A DNA stretch of 10,921 nucleotides from Baffinella frigidus (GCA_026770585.1 MU646406.1:741083-752003); one strand, 5' to 3'. Positions 5,577-10,921 are shown, numbered from the stretch's first letter. Program-made: numbers and translations. The notes: generated by a model from the sequence alone, not told the origin.

Positions 5577-5681
5577 CGCTCTCTCTCTCGCTCTCTCGCT
5601 CTCTCGCTCTCTCACTCTCTCTCGCTCGCGCTCTCTCTCTCGCTCTCTCGCTCGCTCTCTCTTTCTCTCGCTCGCTCTCTT

Positions 5682-5729
<48 letters not shown>

Positions 5730-5763
5730 TCTCTCTCTCTCTCTCGCTCTCCCCCTCCCTCCC
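5305..5763 (+). repeat. Long polypyrimidine tract, (CT)n with CTCG, CA and CG blocks (about 459 bp)
   Basis: The plus strand is almost entirely C and T, with CTCGCTCG blocks, two CACACACACA runs (near 5493-5505 and 5518-5526) and an alternating CG stretch at 5717-5729. Frames across it give (Leu-Ser)n, (Arg-Glu)n and similar strings in every phase, the mark of a simple repeat. Such tracts can form triplex (H-DNA), and the CG stretch can form Z-DNA. Confidence 0.92.
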
Positions 5764-5774
5764 AGTCGAACGAT

Positions 5775-5846
5775 GCACGCGAGACCAAAGATACCGTTCA
5801 TTAGTCAACCACCGAGGCTCGTCACCTGTCCGACCGAGGCTCACAG
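5775..5846 (+). repeat. M4 dispersed repeat, first copy
   Basis: GATACCGTTCATTAGTCAAC, then CACCGAGGCTCGTCACCTGT and CCGACCGAGGCTCACAG, is 57 bp long (5790-5846) and matches 8734-8790 with one difference. It matches 9352-9466 inverted, including the upstream GAGAC.AAAG text. Confidence 0.85.
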
Positions 5847-5857
5847 CACTCGCCAGA

Positions 5858-5935
5858 CACCAGGCTCCTTTTGGTGCTCCAAAGTTGACGGATTAGTTCC
5901 ACACGCCCAGCAGGTCAACTTAAGAATAGTCCGCT
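5858..5935 (-). repeat. R1 repeat, single inverted copy
   Basis: On the minus strand it reads CGGACTATTCTTAAGTTGAC, CTGCTGGGCGTGTGGAACTA, ATCCGTCAACTTTGG and CCAAAAGG, the same order as the tandem units at 227-551. The hairpin pair AGTTGAC/GTCAACT is retained. Confidence 0.75.
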
Positions 5936-6027
5936 CTTGTGTGCATGCACTCGCCAGCCGCACGCTTCTTCGGTTCTGGACATGTATTCACATGGCGATT
6001 CGCAGCAAGCCCGCCACGGTATCCTGG

Positions 6028-6212
6028 TTCAACGCAGCTTGCGGCCTGACGGTCCCACCAGCCCTGCGAGGCGGACCAAATCGACGATTGTGTGTAGCCA
6101 TTTCCTCGGGTGGCACATTCGTTTTCGAAGGTGCCGCCCAAGGAATTGGCGCATGCCCCAGCCTTGACTTGGTCCGCCTCGGAGGCCTAACGGTCAGCAC
6201 CGCGCGTCTCAA
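6028..6212. repeat. Long imperfect hairpin, arms of about 85-94 bp
   Basis: The left arm 6028-6121 and right arm 6126-6212 are inverted with about 70-75% identity by eye around the loop TTTT. Clear blocks are CGAGGCGGACCAAATC against GACTTGGTCCGCCTCG, GCCATTTCCTCGGGTGGCAC against GTGCCGCCCAAGGAATTGGC, and TTCG/CGAA at the loop. It lies just beyond the poly(A) signal of the minus-strand gene. It may be a decayed foldback element or a hairpin RNA source. I have no second copy in the window to decide. Confidence 0.65.
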
Positions 6213-6224
6213 AGAGATTGGTAA

Positions 6225-6230
6225 TTTATT
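6225..6230 (-). terminator. Possible AATAAA poly(A) signal
   Basis: The minus strand reads GGCAATAAATTACC, with AATAAA 118 nt after the stop codon of the 231-residue gene. The position is reasonable for 3'-end processing if this organism uses AATAAA, which I do not know. Confidence 0.4.
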
Positions 6231-6348
6231 GCCAAACAACCAGCGTCAGCGCCGCACATGCTACCCATTGTGCCACTTACTGTACCCCGTGTCGGCCGCT
6301 CATACGAGCCTTTTCCGGATGGATTCTCATCCCACCTCCTACCGCGTC

Positions 6349-7044
6349 TCACGCCTTGAAGGGCGACATGAACCGTGTCACGGACTTGACGAAGCGGGAG
6401 GGCGGGCGCGCCGGGATTATCTTGACGGCTTCGATGGCGTTGCTCCACGAGACTGACGGGCGCATGGGAGGCGGCGCGTCCAGGCGCGCGGAACTCTCAG
6501 GCTCCCAGGAGGCCGGTCGGTGCGGAGGAGCCTTGTCCTGTGTTGACGTGTTTTTGCGGAGCGAGGAGGGCGGCCGGAGGTGCAGAACGTGTTCGGCGCG
6601 CGTTGGGGCGTTGGACGAGGAAGATGCCGGCTCCCGAGGAGGCACGGCGCGGCGAACCTGGCGCATGACCTTGTCCTCTGCGGATACGCTCCGGAGGGAG
6701 GGGCGCCGCCGGAGTCCCCATCTTCTGACAACGGCGACAAGCACCGCGGAAGCTTGCCGCTCGGGAAGATCGCGTGTGGTGTCTTGGCGACTCGCAGCTG
6801 TGGTGGAGCCGACGTCCACCTTGTGGGCAAGGGCCGCTACATGCACTGGCGCGAGGAACGTGGCGTAGGCGGCGCGGATGTCTTTCTCGGGAGCGTCGAG
6901 GGGCTCCGGTTCAGGGCAGGCACAGGCATAGGCGGCGTCTCTCTCGCGCATGTCCTCGATGCGGGCGAGGAGCCTGTCGAACTCTTCTACGGTGCTGGGG
7001 CGCTTCGTGGTTGGTGTTGGGGAGTCTACGGTGATGGGGGTCAT
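6349..7044 (-). CDS. Hypothetical protein, 231 aa, not recognised
   Basis: I do not recognise this protein. Codons strongly prefer C or G in the third position across its length, which is the main reason to believe it. The opposite-strand frame is rich in Gly, Cys and Trp, as antisense shadows are. I chose the ATG at 7044 because it has A at -3 (ACCATGA) and because the in-frame sequence upstream, open to 7185 only from a TTG, loses the third-position bias. The N-terminus is Thr/Pro-rich. Residues 19-40 (VEEFDRLLARIEDMRERDAA) and 52-76 look like amphipathic helices. A basic cluster, RRWGLRRRP (107-115), could be a nuclear signal. Residues 130-196 are Ser/Pro/Arg-rich and probably disordered. 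The C-terminus has SVSWSNAIEAVKIIP (197-211) and ends SRFVKSVTRFMSPFKA, a compact hydrophobic and basic tail that could bind a partner. No signal peptide, membrane segment or catalytic motif is seen. It diverges from the gene at 7502. Confidence 0.72.
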   Translation of the reverse strand: MTPITVDSPTPTTKRPSTVEEFDRLLARIEDMRERDAAYACACPEPEPLDAPEKDIRAAYATFLAPVHVAALAHKVDVGSTTAASRQDTTRDLPERQASAVLVAVVRRWGLRRRPSLRSVSAEDKVMRQVRRAVPPREPASSSSNAPTRAEHVLHLRPPSSLRKNTSTQDKAPPHRPASWEPESSARLDAPPPMRPSVSWSNAIEAVKIIPARPPSRFVKSVTRFMSPFKA

Positions 7045-7501
7045 GGTGCGCGGGCTGGGAGTGGCTTCTGGTGTTGTTGCTTGCACGCGGGATGGGGGAA
7101 ATTTCTTGTCAGCAACGTCAGCAAAAGGCGTTTTGAACGCTCCAAATCTGACGAAACAAGACCGAAACGAGGTCACGCGCCCCAAAAGATGACCACAACT
7201 GGCTTATTCGACGCTTATTCATATGTTCGTGAACGTCAGCAATCGTCCCGTTATGGTCTATTGCAGCCTTCTATTGAGGTATGTGTTTCCCTCCTCACTC
7301 AGGTCTAGGGAAAACAAGGTGGAAAGCGATCCCTTCGGAGGGATCCGTGCGCATGCTAGCTACGAGCCTCGTACCGGTAGGAGTCCTAATAATTAGGATT
7401 GAAAACGAACCCCTTGAGAAATACCCTTTCCCCTGCACCGTTTCATCTTCCAAGACATAACACGCACAGCGACACGAACAGACACGAACACGAGCTGCTT
7501 C
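7045..7501. promoter_or_regulatory. Divergent intergenic region with GTCAGCAA boxes
   Basis: The 457 bp between the two start codons should hold both promoters. GTCAGCAA occurs three times on the plus strand (7108-7115, 7117-7124, 7235-7242); read from the minus gene this is TTGCTGAC, twice in tandem 64-80 bp before its ATG. The two right-hand copies contain ACGTCA, a bZIP/CRE-type half site. Other symmetric sequences are TCCTAATAATTAGGA (7384-7398), a GATCCCT/AGGGATC hairpin (7328-7345) and GTTCGTGAAC (7225-7234). GACACGAACA is duplicated in the leader of the plus gene (7471-7490). There is no clear TATA box. Function is inferred from position only. Confidence 0.45.
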
Positions 7502-7975
7502 ATGGTGCCTTGCTCCGAGACCCAGGCTGATGACGCCATCGAGGTGACGACGCGTTCGGCGGGGTGCGCCGCGGCACTCCTCCCGCGCGCCAAGTCGATC
7601 ACAACGTGGTGGAACACCACCGTCAAGAAGGAGAAGACCATCTCGAACAGCAAGGCCGCCGGCGACAGCTCAGCGGCCAAGGCCGCCGGCAACAACTCAG
7701 AGGCCCCGCGGTCCTACCTCGAGATCGAAAGCAGCTCCACGGAAAAGAAGGTCGACGAGGTCCGGACGCCGACCTTGACCGCAGAGCAGGCGTGGCACGT
7801 GATGCGGGGGCGTTTCCTGGTTGCGCACAGCGCCCCTTCTTCGCCAACGCGCTGCGAGGACGTGGTCTTCGATGCCCGGGACCCGGATGCCCACCGGGGC
7901 CTGATGCGCACGTGCTCGGAGCCAAGAGAGCTGAACGTGTTGATGGTATTGACCTTCGGTGACTCTTCTGAGTGA
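7502..7975 (+). CDS. Hypothetical protein, 157 aa, not recognised
   Basis: I do not recognise this protein. Codon choice is strongly C/G-ending from start to stop, as in the divergent neighbour, which supports real coding. The ATG at 7502 is the first in the frame with this bias; it has G at +4 but T at -3, so the context is middling. Order: an acidic then Cys/Ala-containing N-terminus, SITTWWNTTVKKEK (33-46), a low-complexity Lys/Ala/Ser/Asn part with two 9-residue repeats (KAAGDSSAA, KAAGNNSEA; 51-68), and a charged stretch with EIESSSTEKKVDEV (74-87). A probably folded C-terminal part contains LTAEQAWHVMRGRFLVAHSA (91-110), DVVFDARDPDAHRGL and ELNVLMVLTFGD before the stop. No signal peptide, membrane segment or known active site is visible. 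No AATAAA follows within about 100 nt. No intron is needed. Confidence 0.72.
   Translation: MVPCSETQADDAIEVTTRSAGCAAALLPRAKSITTWWNTTVKKEKTISNSKAAGDSSAAKAAGNNSEAPRSYLEIESSSTEKKVDEVRTPTLTAEQAWHVMRGRFLVAHSAPSSPTRCEDVVFDARDPDAHRGLMRTCSEPRELNVLMVLTFGDSSE
7652..7705 (+). repeat. 27-bp in-frame tandem duplication inside the 157-aa gene
   Basis: AAGGCCGCCGGCGACAGCTC AGCGGCC is followed directly by a second copy with a few changes. It encodes KAAGDSSAA and KAAGNNSEA. The differences change residues, so the duplication is not very recent. Confidence 0.85.
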
Positions 7976-8093
7976 AAGTAAAGAATTACACCCCATGCCA
8001 TTTGCTGTGTCGCTGCTGCCTGCTGCCCTTGCGCCCCGCCTGGTGCTCTTGCTCACACGTAAGAAAGGCAAAAAAATATCATAGATGTCTCTG
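7976..8093 (+). other. Probable 3' flank of the 157-aa gene
   Basis: This 118-bp stretch holds a C/T-rich segment (TGCTGCCTGCTGCCCTTGCG) and GGCAAAAAAATATCATAG. No standard poly(A) signal is seen; AAATAT (about 8065-8075) is only a weak candidate. Confidence 0.35.
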
Positions 8094-8199
8094 TACAGGG
8101 GGGCTTGATGTGATCCGAAAGGAAGCATGGCCTTTCTACAGAACCAGTTCCGGTGTCCGCCTATGTTGGGAGCTCGAAGAACCTAAAGGACCTAAAGGA
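8094..8199 (-). repeat. M3a dispersed repeat, inverted and full length
   Basis: It begins TACAGGGGGGCTTGATGTGA, TCCGAAAG, then GCATGGCCTTTCTACAGAAC, GTTCCGGTGTCCGCCTATGT, TGGGAGCTCGAAGAACCT and the tail CCTAAAGGACCTAAAGGA. It aligns over its whole length with the reverse complement of 10088-10188. The tail runs directly into a CA/CT microsatellite. Confidence 0.8.
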
Positions 8200-8240
8200 C
8201 ACGCACGCACACACACACTCTCTCGCTCTCTCGCTCTCTC
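8200..8240 (+). repeat. CA/CT/CTCG microsatellite
   Basis: CACGCACGCACACACACA leads into CTCTCTCGCTCTC. It starts at the tail end of the M3a repeat. Confidence 0.85.
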
Positions 8241-8317
8241 AGTGGGGTGTGCGACCGGCTGTATCGATGCGAGGTTGCCAGAGGCCAGCTGCTCTGTCAA
8301 GCCGCCGCCGCCCCCCC

Positions 8318-8352
8318 TTCTCTCTCTATCTCTCTCTCTCTCTCTCTCTCCC
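8318..8352 (+). repeat. CT microsatellite
   Basis: (CT)n with a single A interruption, after a GCCGCCGCCG and C run at 8301-8318. Confidence 0.88.
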
Positions 8353-8395
8353 GATGCGACAACCCAGTAGCGGCGCGCTGTGCTGGGATCGAGTC

Positions 8396-8422
8396 TTTGG
8401 TGCTTTGGTGCTTTGGTGCTTT
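8396..8422 (+). repeat. 8-bp tandem repeat TTTGGTGC
   Basis: Three full units and a partial fourth (TTTG) are perfect. This is a small minisatellite with no gene around it. Confidence 0.85.
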
Positions 8423-8500
8423 GTATTACACTCACATCAAAGGCCACGCCCACCTCACTCTTGAGGAGATGGATGATCTTTCTTCCTTCTCACGCAGGTG

Positions 8501-8703
8501 CATAGGCTAACGGCCTGAAAATGGGGTAGTTGGGCCTACGGCATTGCCTAGGACCTCCTACCGTAGGATCCCTCGAAATGGGGTAGTTAGGCCTACGGCA
8601 TTGCCTAGGACCTCCTACCGTAGGATCCCTCGGCCTACGGTAGGAGGTCCTAGGCAATGCCGTAGGCCTAACTACCCCATTTTCAGGCCGTTGACCTATT
8701 AAG
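8501..8703. mobile_element. M2 foldback element with duplicated left arm
   Basis: CATAGGCTAACGGCCTGAAA opens the left arm. The segment AAATGGGGTAGTT, GGCCTACGGCATTGCCTAGG, ACCTCCTACCGTAGGATCCC TC occurs twice in tandem (8517-8574 and 8575-8631). One right arm follows (8632-8703), the inverted equivalent ending CAGGCCGTTGACCTATTAAG. Either left arm can pair with the right arm. The copies differ by only a few bases. Confidence 0.88.
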
Positions 8704-8733
8704 GTCTCGCCATTGAAACCCTCCCGAGGTTGA

Positions 8734-8790
8734 GATACCGTTCATTAGTCAACCACCGAGGCTCGTCACCTGTCCGACCAAGGCTCACAG
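8734..8790 (+). repeat. M4 dispersed repeat, second copy
   Basis: This is identical to 5790-5846 except for CCAAGG in place of CCGAGG. The flanking sequence differs on both sides, so the 57 bp is a bounded unit. Confidence 0.85.
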
Positions 8791-8821
8791 AGGACGTGTG
8801 TGAGACACTGTGCTCCACGCT

Positions 8822-8964
8822 GTCCACCAGCCCTCATCGTCGTCACAAATCCTGTTGTGCGGGACCCCTGATTTGCACCACAGGTCGCCGGATTCCGGCG
8901 ACCTTCAGTACAAATCAAGGGGATTGCCAGAAGACGATTTGCTCCCACTCCGAGGGCTGGTGGG
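8822..8964. repeat. Imperfect 143-bp hairpin (foldback element)
   Basis: Symmetry around 8892-8893: AGGTCGCCGG ATT CCGGCGACCT at the centre (perfect 10-bp stem), CCCCTGATTTG against CAAATCAAGGGG further out, CAAATC against GATTTG, and CCACCAGCCCTC against GAGGGCTGGTGG at the tips. No second copy is visible in the window. Confidence 0.75.
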
Positions 8965-9020
8965 TGCCCTGGAGGCGTGCGCCGCAAGCTTGCATCTCCT
9001 AGCTCTGCCTCCGTTGGGTT

Positions 9021-9090
9021 CGCCGACCATTCTCAGGTTGACGCCTCTGGGGTTGCGGTACAGATCCGGCAACTTTGGAGCGAAAACGAG
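9021..9090 (+). repeat. R1 repeat, single diverged copy
   Basis: CATTCTCAGGTTGACGCC, then GCGGTACAGATCCGGCAACT TTGGAGCGAAAACG follows the order of the tandem units at 227-551, with many point changes. Confidence 0.7.
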
Positions 9091-9210
9091 CCCGGGCTCA
9101 CCAAATTGGTAATCAGATTAATACAGAGCTGGATCTTTTCAGGTCCTGCACCCGCAGGTAAAAGGTCTATTTCTGTCAAAGAGAGGCCAGCCGTGCTTCA
9201 CCATTCAGCG
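9091..9210. other. Unassigned spacer
   Basis: A loose inverted pair (CTTTTCAGGTCCTGC against GCAGGTAAAAG, about 9135-9170) is the only structure noticed. There is no gene. Confidence 0.35.
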
Positions 9211-9315
9211 GCTCCTTTAGGTCCTTGAGGTTTTAATTTCTCGCAGCATGGCCCAACGACACGCCCTTCCGTAGAAAGGATCTGCAGAGAAAGCATTTTT
9301 GCTTTCGGATCGCGT
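9211..9315 (+). repeat. M3b dispersed repeat
   Basis: TTTAGGTCCTTGAGGTTTTA, GCATGGCCCAACGACACGCC, CTTCCGTAGAAAGGATC, GCAGAGAAAGCATTTTTGCT and TTCGGATCGCG are the reverse complement of 4297-4399. It shares both outer ends with M3a. Confidence 0.78.
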
Positions 9316-9351
9316 TTAGCTCTCCAGTGCAGAGGCTCGACCTCCCGTCTT

Positions 9352-9466
9352 GTGAGCCTCGGTCGGACAGGTGACGAGCCTCGGTCAGACAGGTGACGAG
9401 CCTCGGTCGGACAGGTGACGAGCCTCGGCGGTTGACTAATGAACGGTATCTTCGGTCCCGTCTTGT
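9352..9466 (-). repeat. M4 repeat, inverted, with a 22-bp tandem expansion
   Basis: GAGCCTCGGTCGGACAGGTG AC is repeated at 9354-9375, 9376-9397 and 9398-9419, followed by GAGCCTCGGCGGTTGAC and the M4 end CTAATGAACGGTATC. The other two M4 copies have this unit once plus a partial, so this locus has expanded. The flanks TCTTGTGAGCC and CCGTCTTGTGC share CCGTCTTGTG. Confidence 0.85.
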
Positions 9467-9530
9467 GCGCTGAGGGGGCTTCCCCTCGGGCCTTGTCGGC
9501 GCTGGATGACCTTTTCGCGCGTTTATGTCC

Positions 9531-9650
9531 AACAGGGGTACCTCGCTCATAAGAAACCGCCGCCCCCTAGGAGCCTACTGTAGGCCTGTGCCTAGGGCCC
9601 CATGGTGGTCCTATGGGGGTGGGCGTTTCTTATGAGCGAGGTACCCTGTA
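9531..9650. mobile_element. M1 foldback element, complete (120 bp), isolated from the cluster
   Basis: AACAGGGGTACCTCGCTCAT, AAGAAACCGC, CCTAGGAGCCTACTGTAGGC, CTAGGGCC and the mirrored TTTCTTATGAGCGAGGTACC CTGTA. The left flank is AA instead of TA, and one C is missing from the right tip. Confidence 0.88.
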
Positions 9651-10087
9651 GTCAATTGAGAGACCAATTGACGTGCAAATGTGTTGAATCTAATGGCCAC
9701 CAATTTGTCGCATACATGTAGCACGACTGCGGGAAATCTCGTTTTCAGCGCAATGAGGGGAATTTCATTTCCAAGTCCTTGTACGAGTGAAGTTGATTCT
9801 CGCCAGGGACACGCCCCAAAAGTCTAGGAGTTTGAGCCATTGTCATGCGCAACAATGTTTTATCTCTGTACCACGAAACAGTTTTAGCACCAAACGTTGC
9901 GTTTGGAATTCGCACTAGGAATTGGAGCCATTCCGGGACACGATCGCTTCAGAGCGCGGCCCACCGAGACAAAAGTCGAGAGTGAAACGTCTCGAAACAA
10001 AAGTGGAACCTCCGTTGACTTAAGGCCACGGTGGAGACTCGAACGCCTCCTGCCAGGGGTTACTCCGATAACTAAACCGGGTAGGTT
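9651..10087. other. Gene-free stretch, mostly unassigned
   Basis: Over 437 bp I see no credible gene. There is a small palindrome, CCAAACG TTG CGTTTGG (9890-9906), and a loose direct repeat ACAAAAGTCGAGA / ACAAAAGTGGAAC (about 9969-10010). A 65-codon frame starting at 9897 is short and lacks the codon bias of the two genes. Confidence 0.4.
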
Positions 10088-10188
10088 TCTTTAGGTCCGT
10101 CAGGTTCTTCGAGCTCCCAACATAGGCGGACACCGGAACTTGTTCTGCAGAAAGGCCATGCTTTCTTTCGGATCACATCAGGCCCCCC
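10088..10188 (+). repeat. M3a dispersed repeat, full length
   Basis: TTCTTTAGGTCCGTCAGGTT, CTTCGAGCTCCCAACATAGG, CGGACACCGGAACTTGTTCT, GCAGAAAGGCCATGC and TTTCGGATCACATCAGGCCC. This copy and the inverted one at 8094 define the ends of the family. Confidence 0.82.
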
Positions 10189-10230
10189 GGTGCAGATCTT
10201 TTCCTGGTACAACCCAGGAAGGCTGCACTG

Positions 10231-10279
10231 TACTAGGAATAGGCCCACCGCAGGACCGCCCTAGGGTACTTGGAATAGG
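10231..10279 (+). repeat. 13-bp direct repeat, spacing 36 bp
   Basis: TACTAGGAATAGG (10231-10243) and TACTTGGAATAGG (10267-10279). TTTCCTGG also recurs at about 10200, 10341 and 10402 in this gene-free stretch (10189-10510). The open frames across it lack coding bias. Confidence 0.6.
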
Positions 10280-10510
10280 GGCGTGTTGTTGTTCCACGCC
10301 AGGACACAAATCAGAATTGAAGGTACCATTTAAAAGTGTTTCCTGGTACAAGCGAAACCTTATTGCGCATGGCAATAACTCCAATTGCTGACTTTTCGCG
10401 TGTTTCCTGGGAAAGAATCTCAGAATTAACTTTAAGCAAACTCCCACCTGCGACCTGGCGTGGTTACATGTACTCCAAAATAAGCAGGCTCCTGGGAAGA
10501 GGCCTACCAA

Positions 10511-10599
10511 CCCCCTAGGACCACCAAAAGACCCTAGGCATAGTCCTACCGTAGGGTCCTAGGGGGGGGGCGGTTTCTTATGAGCGAGGCACCCCTGTA
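10511..10599. mobile_element. M1 foldback copy, left arm lost
   Basis: It begins inside the element at CCCCCTAGGACCACC and keeps the centre (ACCCTAGGCATAGTCCTACC, GTAGGGTCCTAGG) and the whole right arm to GAGCGAGGCACCCCTGTA. Confidence 0.82.
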
Positions 10600-10647
10600 G
10601 GGTGGTCGGGGGCTGCTCTACATGTAGAGACTTCGAGCTGACGTCCT

Positions 10648-10672
10648 CCTAGGATCACAGTAGGGTCCTAGG
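10648..10672. repeat. M1 core remnant
   Basis: CCTAGGATCACAGTAGGGTC CTAGG resembles a collapsed M1 centre (CCTAGGACC...GTAGGGTCCTAGG), followed by TGTACAGGG. This is a fragment only. Confidence 0.5.
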
Positions 10673-10713
10673 TGTACAGGGCTTACTCGAAAATAAGGCC
10701 ACACCATTTTGAG

Positions 10714-10834
10714 GGGTGTGATGTGCGGACCTTACATAATTGAGGTTCACAGAAACGGGTGTGCGCGGACCTTAGATTTTTCAGGTCCACAGAAAACGGG
10801 TGTGTGGACCTTAAATGTGGACCTTAAATTCAGG
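10714..10834 (+). repeat. Tandem repeat of about 41-43 bp, three copies
   Basis: GGGTGTG...GCGGACCTTA...TTCACAGAAAC starts at 10714 and 10757, and again at 10798 as GGGTGTGTGGACCTTAAA with its GGACCTTAAA doubled. The second copy contains GGACCT and AGGTCC as a small hairpin. A short frame from 10709 follows the repeat and is not called a gene. Confidence 0.75.
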
Positions 10835-10921
10835 ATACAACCCAGCGCGCTTTCGCACATGAGAGTGCAGGGGTGGAGCCTGAGATGCGGTGTCACCAAG
10901 TTATGAGGCCCAAGGAGGAGG

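Noticed and set aside
4641-5844. Minus-strand frames rich in Arg-Glu over the CT tracts
   Set aside because: These are translations of (GA)n in different phases, with no unique sequence of coding type.
5193-6456. Open frames of 203 and 411 codons on the plus strand
   Set aside because: Their length comes from the CT microsatellite, which is open in all phases and encodes Leu-Ser strings. The tail past 5770 overlaps repeats and the antisense of the minus-strand gene.
7045-7185. N-terminal extension of the minus-strand gene to a TTG at 7185
   Set aside because: A TTG start is unlikely in a nuclear gene, the codon bias fades upstream of 7044, and the ATG at 7044 has a good context.
7279-7302. 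Possible 24-nt intron GTATGT...CTCACTCAG
   Set aside because: It looks like splice sites but is too short for ordinary introns and lies in no credible reading frame.
6580-7308. 242-codon plus-strand frame across the 231-aa minus-strand gene
   Set aside because: Composition is Gly/Cys/Trp/Arg-rich, typical of the antisense of a C-biased gene. The minus frame has the third-position C/G bias and a good start context.
8153-8510. Several 87-132 codon frames over 7972-8510
   Set aside because: They cross M3a and microsatellites and owe their length to simple repeats.

Overview
The window looks like nuclear DNA from a GC-rich, repeat-rich eukaryote, probably a protist or alga, and not a bacterium. 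The reasons are an interstitial telomere-like tract of CCCTAAA heptads, long CT/CTCG microsatellites, many short non-autonomous foldback (MITE-like) elements, only two plausible genes in 10.9 kb, and no bacterial operon or ribosome-binding-site logic. TTTAGGG-type telomeres occur in plants and green algae, cryptophytes, dinoflagellates and chromerids, among others. I cannot name the species.

Layout. 1-560: a three-copy tandem repeat of about 116-125 bp (family R1). 590-1545: a nest of inverted-repeat elements, comprising two intact 162-bp copies and one broken copy of a 'CCACACAGCGG' element plus two long hairpins. 1548-1785: degenerate, then clean, telomere-like heptads. 1880-5130: a dense cluster of foldback elements. 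The dominant family, M1, is about 115-123 bp, ends in TACAGGGGTACCTCGCTC and is flanked by TA; it includes an unusual array of alternating half elements. Family M2 is about 160 bp with very long arms, and M3 is a roughly 100-bp dispersed repeat without inverted ends. 4632-4781 and 5305-5763: polypyrimidine microsatellites. 5775-6230: repeat fragments and a long imperfect hairpin. 6349-7975: the genic island. 8094-10834: more copies of M1, M2, M3, M4 and R1, further hairpins and small tandem repeats.

Genes. Two intronless reading frames with strong C/G third-position bias are transcribed away from each other. One is a 231-residue protein on the minus strand (7044 to 6349) and the other a 157-residue protein on the plus strand (7502 to 7975), with 457 bp between them. 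I recognise neither protein. Both are partly disordered, rich in Ala, Ser, Pro and charged residues. The shared upstream region carries three GTCAGCAA boxes, all on the gene-1 side. No transposase, reverse transcriptase or other mobility enzyme is visible, so all mobile elements here would depend on enzymes encoded elsewhere.

The most interesting material is in the repeats. These are the alternating half-element array (3336-3897), an M2 element with two left arms competing for one right arm (8501-8703), a head-to-head palindrome inside a large inverted composite (592-1544), and an 11-bp palindrome, CCTAC-N-GTAGG, shared by otherwise different foldback families.
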